From Nemopilema nomurai (Eukaryota > Cnidaria > Scyphozoa > Rhizostomeae > Rhizostomatidae), in NCBI GenBank assembly GCA_003864495.1, contig ML133409.1:522966-586965 (forward strand): 64,000 nucleotides of DNA. Reading direction: 5' to 3'. A program made the translations under genes and the position numbers. The notes below the pieces were generated by a model, which had not been told where the DNA came from, ran no database searches, and worked only from the letters and a program-made list of their open reading frames with translations. The stretch's first letter is position 1. Each line of letters opens with the position of its first letter. Shown one piece after another: positions 1-11,931 of this stretch.

Positions 1-364
1 AGACTACTTTAATTGAAATTCAACAATCCGAATGGTCTTATTCATTTCAAAACTATTTGATACATTATGTGTTTTTGTTGGGTTTTTCCGCATGATTCTG
101 TTGCAAAATCGAAATCCCAGTTCTGAAGATTTGTGGTTGGGAGCCTATCAGTGGAATTAGAGATTCTAATTGAAAATTTCATGGTCATGGAGCCCAACAG
201 TGAATGAAGTAAGGTACCACCTCTTATGGAGAATCCAGTTTGTCATATAAGTTTGATTAATTATGGACAAGAGACTACTCTCATTGGGACATCAGGACTT
301 AGATTATATTTATCAGTATTCGTTATCTTTTTCTACAAACTTAAGAGCCTTGCTTATTTTTCAG
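1..364. other. intron or upstream sequence of the PNLDC1 gene
   Basis: No exon could be placed here. The first PNLDC1 exon I can see begins at 365 with two bases of a split codon, so a short first coding exon must lie before it. No ATG in this stretch leads into a phase-1 donor with plausible N-terminal sequence, so that exon is probably left of the window. Confidence 0.5.
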
Positions 365-3300
365 CATTTGATGCAGAGTACACTTGTCTGGCTCTAAATA
401 ACAGCTTGAAACCCAGGTTAGCTCTCTTAGCCAATATGTATTCATCTTTCCAGTCTTTTTGTCCCTAAGGAAAATCCTCCTAGGTTTGTAGTACATAGTT
501 TTTGGTATATGGTTAAAGTGTTTGTTGGACTTGTAAATAAACTTCTGATGTGCCATGTTTTCGTGCAGAGTCATTGATAGACAGGGAAGATGTTTCACTT
601 TTGGCATCTCCAGTGTGCGCAAAATTACATAACATGCATAATTTTGAGTATAATTGTATACAATTGTTTAAACTGCCAGCGATAACTGATCGTAGGTAGT
701 TTGAATCAATTCACATCTATTGAAAAAATGAGCACAAAATTCAAAACATATGTTTTTTTATTTATGGTAATCTGTTCCTTTTATTCAGTTTTGTTTGTTT
801 GTTCTTTAGCCTGACTGACACTGCAGAGAAGCGGTACCAGAAGCTGAGAAAAAATGTAACTCAGTCAACTGTTTCCCAAATAGGTGCTGAAACATTTTGT
901 TTTAAGTATTTTGTGTTGTGAAAAGTTACCTATTGAGTTCAATTTGATAACTTCTTTTAATGCTTCTGATAATGATTGAGTTGATGTAAAAAAGAGGCTA
1001 AATCCAACACCAGGCAAACTATTTACAGGCAATTATGGGTTAATATGATTGAATTTATGTCAAAATTGAATTTATGAAATATCATCTAGCTCTTATAAAC
1101 CTTTCCCTCAAATTTAGGTCTCAGTGATACTAAAGCCAGATGATCCATTTAAATAAATAATTGTGTTAATGCCAAACACTGGATATTTTCATATTTCATA
1201 CACTCGCATGTTTGGATGAACTTCTATTATTTCTGTATTACAATTTAATATTCAGTGTTTTTTTTTTGCTTTTTAATGTTCATGATAAAATTTGACCATA
1301 ATGGTATGTAGGCTTGTGCAATCTTATTTCTGAAAAATTTGCCATCCATTCCTATAAATTATTTGTCCTAGGGGTTTCTCTTTTTATACCAAGTGTGGAC
1401 AAACAAAACAGGTTTGTCAAAGCTAAATGCTATCATATTATGTGACAAATTTCATCATTTTGTCTTTTTTGATGCTGTTTCTATTTCTCTATGAACCAAC
1501 TGAGTCATCTGGTTAGACGCGAAGCCCCCCAAACCACCAAAAAACACCTGTTTTTTTCAGGGGGGGGGGGGGTGGGGGGGGCTTCCAATGAAAATATTAA
1601 AGCCATGCCAGTCTTCCCTGTATTGTTATAATTATAGTAAATGCACTGAATATCTTGTTTGAATATTGCTTCTAGTTATTCAGTGAAAACATACAATGTC
1701 TACTTGTTCCCACAACCCTTTGGACCACTTGATTGTAAATTCGTATGCCAGGTTTGTTTTTCTTTCATTCTACTTTTATTTCCTTCTGTTGTTAATTTTA
1801 CAAGCTATTGCTTCTGAGAATTTTGACTACATTTGGCTTTGTGCGCAGATAGCAAAAGACATTAGGAAAATACTGTGATAGTCTTGTGTGATCTACCATA
1901 TTGCACAAATGCTATGCATGTTCGAATGTATTCTGTTCACCTCTCTCTTAAAAGAGATTAAATTGTGAAGCTTGTGTTGTTTTAAAGGGATAGTTTTCTT
2001 CGTTGATACCATGATTTGTTTAATCCTTTGAAAAAGTATACCAGTGACAACTTTCGTATTATTGGGCAAGCTAGATCGTCTTTTTGTCCAGGAGTTATTG
2101 AGTCTGTCTACATGGAAACAGTTTGTTTTTTCACTTGGACTCTTATGAAAGAATGTGTGAAGTGGATGCTGTTTGGTTATCCAGCAGCCAATCATGTGCA
2201 CTTTGCTCAATTCTTTATTGTTTTTCAATCAGCAACTGGCTATCTATTTGGTCAGTTTTAGTCATTATCTGGCGTTTTTATCCTTTTTTCCTTAGGCATT
2301 ATAAGGACCTATTCTCCAAAGAAATTTTTAGTTTTCAAGCTTGTTGTTTTCCCTTTTTAGAAATGCAGTGTCTAATCTGATTTTACTTTTATTCATAGGC
2401 ATCTTCAATGGCATTTCTCAGCTATCACACTTTTGATTTTAACAAGGTAGGATCTTTTTCGGTTATACATACTCATGCCCTTTTTCCCATCAAACTATGA
2501 TCGACCCATCATACCATCATGACCTATCTCTTCAACCTTTTGTACTGGATTTGTAACGTCATCTGGACGCCAAACTGCGCCACTTTGCTACAAGCAATGC
2601 TTAAGTCAGAGATACCTTATCATTGGAACTAGAATACTTTTCTAACCTACTACATTCGGTCACCAAACTGAGTTAGGAATATGCTGTGAAAAATTCGTAC
2701 AATTTATTTCGGACAGGTGTACTTGTTTTTCGAACACTCGTGTTTCGAATGTAGCTCGGTGGCTTGATAATCAGACTCTGTCACATAGTCACAAAGACAA
2801 ACAGCACGGTTGTAATCACAAGTCAAGAATGTTTATCAGTTTGTTCCTTTGCAATTCTTGCCGCACTTGATTAAAACATAAACGTATCGCTCGTGACCTA
2901 ACATCCTTGTCTTGGAGGCCATAAAATCTGCTTTTTTAAGCTGCCGTATTGTTTGTTTCCAGTTCCGCGCGAAATGATCGCTAGCTACAAAATTATATTT
3001 TGATAAAAATACACGATGAAGTTTGACTTGTGATTGAAAAAGTTCTGGGAGTGCCATCTTTATCACCCGAAATTTCATTGTTTTCAGAAACACAGACTTT
3101 GTCTATGAATTGCCTCAAGTTTTTAGAATCACCATGTTCCTCTGTTGGCTCTCTTGTAACACTCTTTGCTGACAATGTGTCGTTACGTCACAATGATCAA
3201 TATAATTCATTTTTCGTAGTTCATCCATGATGGTGTCCCATACCTAAACAAGGACCAGGTGCGTTGGCCTGGTTTCAGTGCTCGTATGATCTGTGGATTA

Positions 3301-6300
3301 TTGTTGTATTTTATTAAAAATTACTTTAACATCATTTGCTTGGATGCAATATGCGTACTTACCATAGTAAAGCCACACCCCCTCTCCCCCACTGGAAAGT
3401 TGGTCGCTAAATTAACGGATGGTTGGCAAATGTTATGTATTGTCGGCGTATCTTGGCTTTATATAGTATATATAAGTGTATGATAAGTTATGCATGGGCT
3501 AGCAAGAGTTGAATTTTTGTCGGTAAATTGACCTGTTTACACCCCCACCCGCCACTCTAAATCGACAAGGTACCCCCCCTCCCTGATTTTACATTTCACA
3601 TTTCAGTATTATCTTCGCTGATTGTAAGAAAATTTGTTTAAAGAAATTATGAAATAATGCAACAATTTTATACCCTCTTTTCTTTATAGGAAGAACATTT
3701 AAGAGCATTGCACCGCGTTGGTCGAGTCAAGCATAATTGTGATGCAATGATGGTCGGGTAATAACTTTTCTTGCGTTTTGAACGTGCTTCATTTACGTGC
3801 ATCTATAATGTGCTTCACGTGCATCTATAATGTGCTTCACGTGCACCTAAAGTACACTTCATGTGAATAAGTTTTAGTTATCTCTACTATGCTTCTTTTT
3901 CATTCTTTGATCGAACACGTCTCTACCATTTTGTGAAATTATGAATAATTATGTAATCAGAGCTTTAAGAAGTTTGAATTTCCTCCTTGGGGTACTTTAG
4001 TGGATAGTAAATAATATTGTAGACTTTTCTGAAATTTGGGATGCCCCATTGACGTTTTGATCATGTAAGTAGCCTCGTCTATTGATTAAATGCTTCTGGC
4101 TCACCTGAAGACAGAATGTGTTAAAAATGCATGGCAACTCGCGTAAATTTTCGAAGACGCATCGCTTTGAAATTACATTTCAGAAATGACCGTGAGCAGT
4201 TGCTCAGCAACGTACTTGACTGTATTAGAAAGTGGAGTTTTACAGCGAAAGTTGGGGAAAGCGAAAAGTTTGACATCCCAAAAGAAGGTACGTTGCTTTC
4301 TGGACGATGCCTTAAATTTACTCCAATTATACTGCAACGCAGTAGAGGCAAATGATTAATCAGCAACTGTATTGAAGTTATTTGGTTTGGAAAAGTTTCG
4401 AAGTCTTTACATGTCCTATTTAAAGTTGTATGGGTGTTGAAGGTCGTTTAAAGACACTAATGAATGTAGCTAAACAATCCTAAACAGTGAAGGACTTCAG
4501 TTTGTTTGCCAATTTTTACATTAGTTAATTGCGAGTTGATTAATTAATGTCATTTCTAAGTTAATTAATTGCCATTGTTTTTGATAATTCGAGCATCCCT
4601 GTTGGCTGCCAGAGCGGCGCAAAGCTTTCTAAATCATTTTGTGTTTTTTGGCATTGCTCAAATCATATATGAAAAATGTTTTAGACCAGAACCAATACGT
4701 GCTGCTTGCCGACCTGCTGGAGCGGTTCAGAGATCTTGTTTGTCAAATCAGAGATGACAAGGTATGATATTTTTTTCTCAGTTTTGAGTGGTATTAATCA
4801 TAACTGGCTCTTCTTCTTCATATTCTTCGATTCATTTTTGTTTCCTATTGTTTTATATGCACCAGCACCTTTATATTTCAAAAACTGTTATCAAAAGAAT
4901 AAAAGGGCATAATAGGAATAATAAGAATAATAGGAATAAAATGCTACGTCTATCTTTTACCTTTCAAGCAATCATCACATGATTTATTCACTGTTTGTCA
5001 TCAACTTGGGTCTAAAATGAAAACAAACAAAACAATTTTTAAAGGCGTGAATGCTTAACCCCAAGCTGAAAAAGAAGAAATTTCTCAAGTCAACAGATGT
5101 TTAACTTCTAAAGCCACCCTTTTTTCGTTGTTTCTTGCAATTGTGAAGATTTTTAAATTTCTGCGTTTTATAGTTGATTGTAACAAAATCAGCGGAGAAA
5201 GAAGAAATCAAGAGATCTTTTAACGAGGAATTCGAAAGGTTCGTACGCTTTCAGGGTCACGGAATGTTCGAAAAATATTCTAAACTAGCAATGTTAGTTC
5301 CATTATCAATCAGCAGGTATATCTGAGAAGTGAATTGCAGTGAATCGACAGCTTGTTGTATGCGGTAAGATAAAATCACAGAACCCTTTGAAAACTCTCA
5401 AATGATCCTGGAAAGGTTTTGTCTTGTGAAAAAGACCCTCAAAATGGTAGATATTCTGAAAAAAATTCTAAATGGCAAACAATTGTTGCCCAGTGATTTT
5501 TACAGTAAATTTCTGAAAAACGAATTACCCCATAAATGATTAACATACTTTTATTATTATTTTGAAAGCTACTTTATTTTTACATGTTTTCAAATATCTT
5601 TGTTGTAGATTATTCAGAAAGCAAATCGGATTCTCCAGGATTATAAGGAAAATTTCCTCATCAAGGAAGGTAGAATGTATGACTCTGCAGATTGATAAAT
5701 ATTTCATGAGAGAGGGTTATTGCAAGCCACAGAGAGTAGCTGGGCTTAGAAATCCAAAGTGTTTCTCGCTTTTTCATTCAAAACAGGGTCCACAAATGCA
5801 GCGAAATTAACTCAAATGTTATCTGTAAGATAATTGCTTACACTTTGCTGCAAGAGGGATTTTGTTTATTTGAAATCTCTTTGTTTTTTCTTGCCGAATA
5901 TGTTTTTGGCCACGCATACCTGTTTTGCTCTGGGAACTTAGACTTAATATTCGTTGACATCAAGAAACATAAATAGGTTACCGAATTCAAAATTTTATCG
6001 TTTTAATTTTCCCATGAATAGAGCGAATAGACTGCTGAAAAAAGATTGAAGGAGCTATTGGTTATACTTTTTATTCAGTAGAGCAGTCTAGTTTCCATCT
6101 TTTCTTTTTGACTAGACTCGAATGACAGCTTTATTTTATATACGCCTCGTTAAGTAGTCTCACCAACTTAAATATTCTACCCATCTTATCTTACGCTCTT
6201 CTTATTTAAACTTTCTACCCATTCTATCTAGAAGTCTACTTATATTACCTCTCTACTCATCTAATTTAAAATCATCTTATTCGAAACTCTTTTTTGAAAG

Positions 6301-9300
6301 TAAAGCTTGTTAGTTGACGTTATTCAGCAAGCTATATTCAAACATTCTTACTTTTATGGATTCATTTAACGCGGATTAGTTTTTCGAATACCTTCTTCGT
6401 GTTATTCATTCAGACGTAGGCCACCTTTTTCTTGACGCCCTTTTCTTATTTTTTAGCCAATAGTTGGTCACAATTGCTTAACAGATCTTCTTTTCATCTA
6501 TGAAAAATTCCATAGAACGTTACCAGGTCTGTATGCAGCTGTAAATTGCTAAGAATTCAGTTTTTTCTCCAGATGAGCTCTCTGTTTCTACAGCTCTTTC
6601 TCCAGCATATACAGTTGTTGTGCTCTACTGGGCTGAAAGCTTTCTAGAGAAGTGTATTATAGTAATTCAGTCGATTTAGGCCCCTTGTACATGGTGTCGG
6701 TCTTGTACCCTGTGAGAAAGAGCTGAGAGCTAATTGTAAATGGCAGTTTTCTGCTCAAACTTTAACAATAATCTTTAGTTACACAATCTTTCAAATATTT
6801 CCTCTAAGTTTGCTTAAAAAACAAGTCTCATGAGTAAGCTTCTTTATTTCAAAATATATCTGTACGATTATAGCCTCGTTGCTGGTTGTAAAATTTTCTG
6901 TTTCAGAACTTTTATGTTTATATATATGTAATATTTTTCTATTTTGTTGCTTTTCTGTTGTAGACAGTTACAAAGAGTTTAAGAAAGAACTTCATAAATT
7001 GTTTCCAATTATCTTTGATACGAAAACAATTTCTTTTTGTCTTAGGAAGGTAAGATCTATTTTCTCGAAAATTCACAATTTTTGCAAAAAAACTGATAAA
7101 TTTTTATGGCTCACTCACTCAGGGAAATTAAATTAATTGTAATTAGAGGTCATGTGGTTTAAGAGGACTAGGGTTTTAGAAAAAAACTGCTTTCCCTAAG
7201 TGGAAGAGACAACTGAGTCGAAATACCCTTGTCCTACTTACTACCGATGGTGCTACCTACTAGGACACAAGTTTCTAGTAGAATGCATTTAAGGGCAGTA
7301 TATAACTAGATTGCCTTCTTCTGACGTCACAGTGCACAGACTCGTGTCTCCTTGGTCATGCAGTCGTGTACATAATGTTGTTATATCTTTGCTTTTTCAT
7401 TGACCTTGGGATTTCTTGATATATTGGATAAAAACAAGGTTATATTTTTTAGACAATGCGGGATAAAACAGATCTGTTTAATGAAACCTGCCTAGCGGAT
7501 TTGTACGCAATGCTTAGCAGGTATGGGGTATTTCTTTTCGCCATTTCACAAGCTTTTCATCGCCACGATTTTTCCCTCAGAGTTGACTTATTGCACTCCG
7601 CATTCATGGCAGTTCGCAATGTTTATGTTTTAGGAGTTGATGAATCTTCTTGGCAGATTCCCTACCTCTATAACTTCAATGTGGATTATGATCAATGAAA
7701 CCCTGTGCCAACTTCTAACCCACCACTGTTATTTCTCCATTTCAAACTGATTTCCCATTAGACAGTCTATTTATTGTCTTTGGTCTCTCTCGTCAGCAAC
7801 CAAGGACAGTTCTATGTGCTGTACTCACCCTTTGTGGAGCATGCTGTCGGATTCGATCATTATGGTGAGTGTTGAACATATTTAAGCAGTCAATCTGAAT
7901 CAAGAAAATTTTGCCTTTTGATTCTGTTTTATTTTGTTTTATTGCCACCTTTTCCCCTGTAATACCAATTGACACTAAATGCATTAATACGTTGAAAAGT
8001 AATGCCTTCTTGAATAAGACCTAGTTTTAAAGATAATGCGCCTATTTTCTCAAAAACTTGGAACATATTTTGCGTTTATGATTCACAACTCTAGAGATGG
8101 GCACACGGACCTTTTTCCAGATTTCTTCAGAATTGTTTTCAGGGAATCAGTCTTACTCGCTTCCCCATGCAACCGTTCCAATTTACTATTGGAAACTTAT
8201 TTGGCCTCTCTTTCAGTTGACAAACACCACGTGCATGAGGCTGGCTACGACGCCTTTTTAACTGGATATGGTTAGTGTCAAGAGCCAGTGGCCCAACTAC
8301 TTTAATGCAGTAATGTACACACTAGTTGCTACGTACGTCGAAAGATTATTGTTGACTGGTGTAGTAGCCTTTTATTAATGTTGCTTCACAAACACACCTA
8401 CCCTGATTCCGTGAAATATAGCAGGATGAAATATTTCACAAAGCCTGGATCTATTCCATTACACGTGCAAACAGATTCTTGATTATCAGCGAATCATTAC
8501 TCTGCTTTAATTTTGGTACAAATCTTCAAAGCTTTAAAGTGAGCAATTTTGTAGTTCGAAACTTGCTAAGATCTTCTACTTAGTTGATTGGAGTGGACTT
8601 TTGCAATGCAACTTCTCTGATTGTTTTTTTCTTAAATTGCAGTCTTTATTCGAATGGCCCATTTTGTGGCTGCCAAAGACATCAAGTAAGCAAACTTAAA
8701 CTCAATAGTGTTATTGACTTTTGCTTGGTTAATTCATTTTCCCGAGCATGCACGGCAAATTATTAGATTAGGTTCTATGTATGTTTTGACATGAGATATG
8801 TGGGCCTTGCATGACCTCCTGTTTGTACTTTGGTATTAGACAAGTCAAGCAGACATTTCGTTTAGAATTTTAGTATCCAAAACCAGTCTATACACTGACT
8901 TAACATTCTTCTCTCGCTAGTATTTATTTATACTATACAATAGTATCAGTTACTTGGTCATTAATCCATTGACATTTGAAGGCCCTGTTCCAATGACTAC
9001 TATCATTAACGCTATCACCAGTGGCGTGTGGGTTTGCATTATGCGACATGTACTATTGCAATTTTAAAAGGATTGTGGCTTCGAAGCGACGTGTGGTGCA
9101 ATGAACTGTATCGCATTGACTCATCTTCGATCGCATAAGCATTAACAAGGTCAGTTGCATCTTCGTCGGGCAAGGATATCAACCGTCTAAGGTTATACCT
9201 AGTGTTAATGAGATCACGAATCAAGGATCTGGTGCATCAAGTTAACTCGCCGATTTAATCCCGTCGTCAAACTAATTACCTTTCTCCCCTAGGTCGAGTG

Positions 9301-11502
9301 AAATTGTGCCGCTAAAATTTCATCAGCAGTTGCGGGCTTTAAAGGAATATGTGAATTGCATGAACATTGCTAGAGCCTCTTTGAGATATGTGGTAATTGG
9401 GAATCCCCTTCTTTACTTTGCTCTAGCTGTTTGTATTCTTTTAACACACCTCATTGGTTTAACACGACATTGATGATAGCATCAGTTCATATATCGATTT
9501 TGAAGGAAATTCGGACATGGGTAAAAAAGTATGTGTTTCATCCAAGCTTGAGAGATTAATCTTAGTTTGTAAGGGTACTATATGTATATCAGTTAACGGG
9601 CGTTGGGGGAAACGAAGGGAGGGCACGACAGAGAGGGTACGCTGGGGAGGGCACGACGGAGAGGGATAGTCGGGATGGAAAGTCGGGGATGGGAAATCAG
9701 AGAGGACACGTCGGTGATAACAAGTCGGAAAAGGCATGACATGGATGGCAAGTCGGGGTTGGCAAGTCAGGGTTGGCAAATCGGGGTTGGCAAGTCGGGG
9801 TTGGCAAATCGGGGTTGGCAGGTCGGGGTTGGCAAGTCGGGGTTGGCAAATCGGGGTTGGCAAGTCGGAATTTGCAAGTCGGGATTTGCAAGTCGGGTTT
9901 TGCAAGTCGGGATTTGCAAGTCGGGGTTGGCAAGTCGGGGGTGGCAAGTCGGGGGTGCCACGTCGTGTAATTAGTCGTTTTTGTAGAGCATTTGCAAAGA
10001 AGGCCAGTTGCTACTACATTCAAATCATCCTGAAAACCCTTCTCTTTTTCGTTCGCTCTATATACTTTATATCATAACTGACAGATCACTTGATTTCCGA
10101 TAACTTTATTATTGGACCTGTTAAAGTCGGAAGAAGGGGACAACTCGGGAAGGCACATCGGGGATAACAAGTCGGGAAGGGCACGTTGGGGATGGCAAGT
10201 CGTGGGTGACAAGTCAGGAAGGACACATCGAAGGGGACCAGTCGCTCTAGGAAGTGACATTGCTAAGGATGTCCAATCCCTTTCCACGTCATCTATCTCG
10301 CTAGACTGTTTTGTCTTGGAACCGACTCGCAGCTCTTGAGCATGTGTCGGTCAGTACCCACGGGCATGAAGGTGAACCAGCCGCCAAGCAATATGTATGT
10401 ATCTGATAGAAATAACGATCCTCTCGAAATCTTCACTGCTAATTTCTGATGAATTCTTTTTTCAGGTAATTGGTGGAAATGACCCTCCTTCGCATGTGCC
10501 GGCAAGGTTCGTTGTTTGCTCCAAAGCTGACCCTCCTGAGCCTCTGTTTGCAAAAGAGGTACGTTTATTTTAGACTTACCTTTAACCTCCTATTTGTAGT
10601 TTATTTTAAATGGCACATTCTTTATCGGTATGGTTCTCCAATGTAGTGATAATTCTGCAATTTACTTGCCTCACTTACCAGTTCTTACCCCATTCTGCAG
10701 ATTGCCAGTCATTTTGTACCATTTGGATCAGCAGATGTTCAAATGGAGAATTCCTATAGGGCAATTGTTGCAGTATCTAACCAAAAAAGGTATTGTTGCA
10801 GTATCTTACCAAAATTTACTTATCAAATGGTATTCACTCAATTCATATTGTTTATCGTTGGCTTTTCACATTTAAGACAGAAACACGCCCTTTCTAGCAA
10901 GATGTACTGATTTTGCTTGAAGAGACCTTTACGTATTACACAATCTCGTAGGGCCAAGAACGTGATTCAAGCATTCAAACACCATAAAAAGTACAAAGTA
11001 ACAGCATACGCTTCATCGTCATATCTCAATCGAGACAACTTGATGAGGTAAGTACGGTGACGGATCATGTCTGTCGATTTTTGGGTTTTCTGTATTATTT
11101 AAGAAAATTGTTCCTAAGAAAATATGTTTTTGGTGATCTCAATATTGCCTCACGGAAATGCATGTAATGTTAGACTCCATTGGATTTTCCCATTCCCCTT
11201 TTCCCATGTTCGCTACCCTCTTATCACTCATCCCCCCTCACACACACTCTTAGCTAAATGTGTTTTCAAGCTTTTTGGAATTTGTCTGTTGCAACAAGCC
11301 ATGGAAATTGTAGCTTCTTTGTATTGAGAATTCTGTAGGAAACGGTCCAATTTACGCAAAAATTGACATTTTCACTAAATGTTAGCGCGAGAAGACCGTT
11401 TCAATGAATGATATTCTTTGTTTTAGTATGGGCTTTGGAATTTCATTACTTGCAGCAACAGGAAGCATAATTTACTTACTTTTGCGACCTGACGACCCGT
11501 AA
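365..11502 (+). CDS. PNLDC1: PNLDC1 / Trimmer, poly(A)-specific ribonuclease-like piRNA 3'-end trimming exonuclease (5' end outside window)
   Basis: Exons seen: 365-416, 810-883, 1372-1411, 1676-1751, 2399-2446, 3220-3258, 3690-3757, 4184-4287, 4685-4761, 5174-5238, 5609-5669, 6457-6526, 6964-7049, 7453-7520, 7797-7864, 8217-8270, 8643-8685, 9293-9392, 10466-10558, 10701-10789, 10952-11047, 11427-11502. All have GT..AG introns and the phase closes exactly, giving about 515 residues, near the usual length of PNLDC1. DEDDh nuclease motifs are visible: FDAEYTCL (Asp and Glu), VGHNCLTDLL (Asp) and HEAGYDAFLTGY (His and Asp). Family landmarks include FPIIFDTK, IRMAHFVAAKDI and ASSMAFLSYHTFDFNK. 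The protein ends with the hydrophobic stretch GFGISLLAATGSIIYLLL followed by five polar residues, a tail anchor as in the mitochondrial-surface Trimmer. In known animals this enzyme trims pre-piRNA 3' ends together with a Tudor-KH partner; that role is inferred here. PARN is the alternative, but no R3H or RRM-type region is seen and the tail anchor argues for PNLDC1. Confidence 0.92.
1519..1586. repeat. imperfect C-run/G-run inverted repeat in a PNLDC1 intron
   Basis: A C-rich arm (gaagcccccc, 1521-1530) faces a G run interrupted by one T (1560-1581) that ends in ggcttc. The arms can pair around an A/T-rich loop, and the G run could alternatively form a quadruplex. It lies inside the intron between the exons ending at 1411 and starting at 1676. 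Confidence 0.6.
3795..3862. repeat. 22-bp tandem repeat, about three copies, in a PNLDC1 intron
   Basis: The unit containing acgtgcatctataatg is repeated at 3795-3816 and 3817-3838 with a diverged third copy after it. It starts about 40 bases downstream of the donor at 3758. Confidence 0.7.
9600..10245. repeat. 14-bp minisatellite with degenerate related flanks, in a PNLDC1 intron
   Basis: Between about 9740 and 9963 the unit aagtcggggttggc is repeated roughly 16 times with small variants such as aaatcgg and gggatttgc. The flanks 9600-9735 and 10125-10245 carry looser, longer-period relatives built from aagtcggg and gggcacg words. The block sits in the intron between exons 9293-9392 and 10466-10558. 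It creates short translatable frames on both strands that I do not regard as genes. Confidence 0.85.
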
Positions 11503-11925
11503 TCGAGTTTTTAAGTTACCTGGCTACAGACCAGGTGAGCCTCGTTTGTTCTGCCTAAATCTGAAGAGAGGTCAATCTAGCGCAGTGGTCAGCGGTTTGC
11601 AAAGTCATGATGACTGACAGTACGGTTGTAGCACAATTGCCTCTCTTTGATGTCTGAATTCGAGGTTGAAGATACTGCAAGTGTTCCCGATCGCTTTGCC
11701 CATGAATGGACTCGAAAATTTGATGGCCAACCGCGTTGCAGCAAAGGGATGCCTTTTTCACCACTGACGCTGTGAATCCATTTAATCGTTTTCTTGTCAC
11801 TCCTTCCTTGAGCGACGCTTGTTATTTTCGAGTCAAACGATTATTTTTGAAGAACGCATAGTCAGCAACCAGGACATTGCAAGCTGTTAGTTATCTGTGT
11901 AAGGTCGCAATGAAGTGTTTGAAAC

Positions 11926-11931
11926 AATAAA
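11926..11931 (+). terminator. polyadenylation signal of PNLDC1
   Basis: AATAAA lies about 420 bases after the PNLDC1 stop codon. It is the first canonical signal seen on this strand after the last exon. Confidence 0.55.

Noticed and set aside
3370..3600. C-rich blocks resembling the MITE's subterminal runs
   Set aside because: No paired CAG..GGCG ends or target duplication could be found.
9019..9035. cagtggcgtgtgg, like a hAT end
   Set aside because: No matching inverted end nearby.
9459..10077. Several overlapping 60-160 codon frames on both strands
   Set aside because: Translations of the 14-bp minisatellite inside a PNLDC1 intron.
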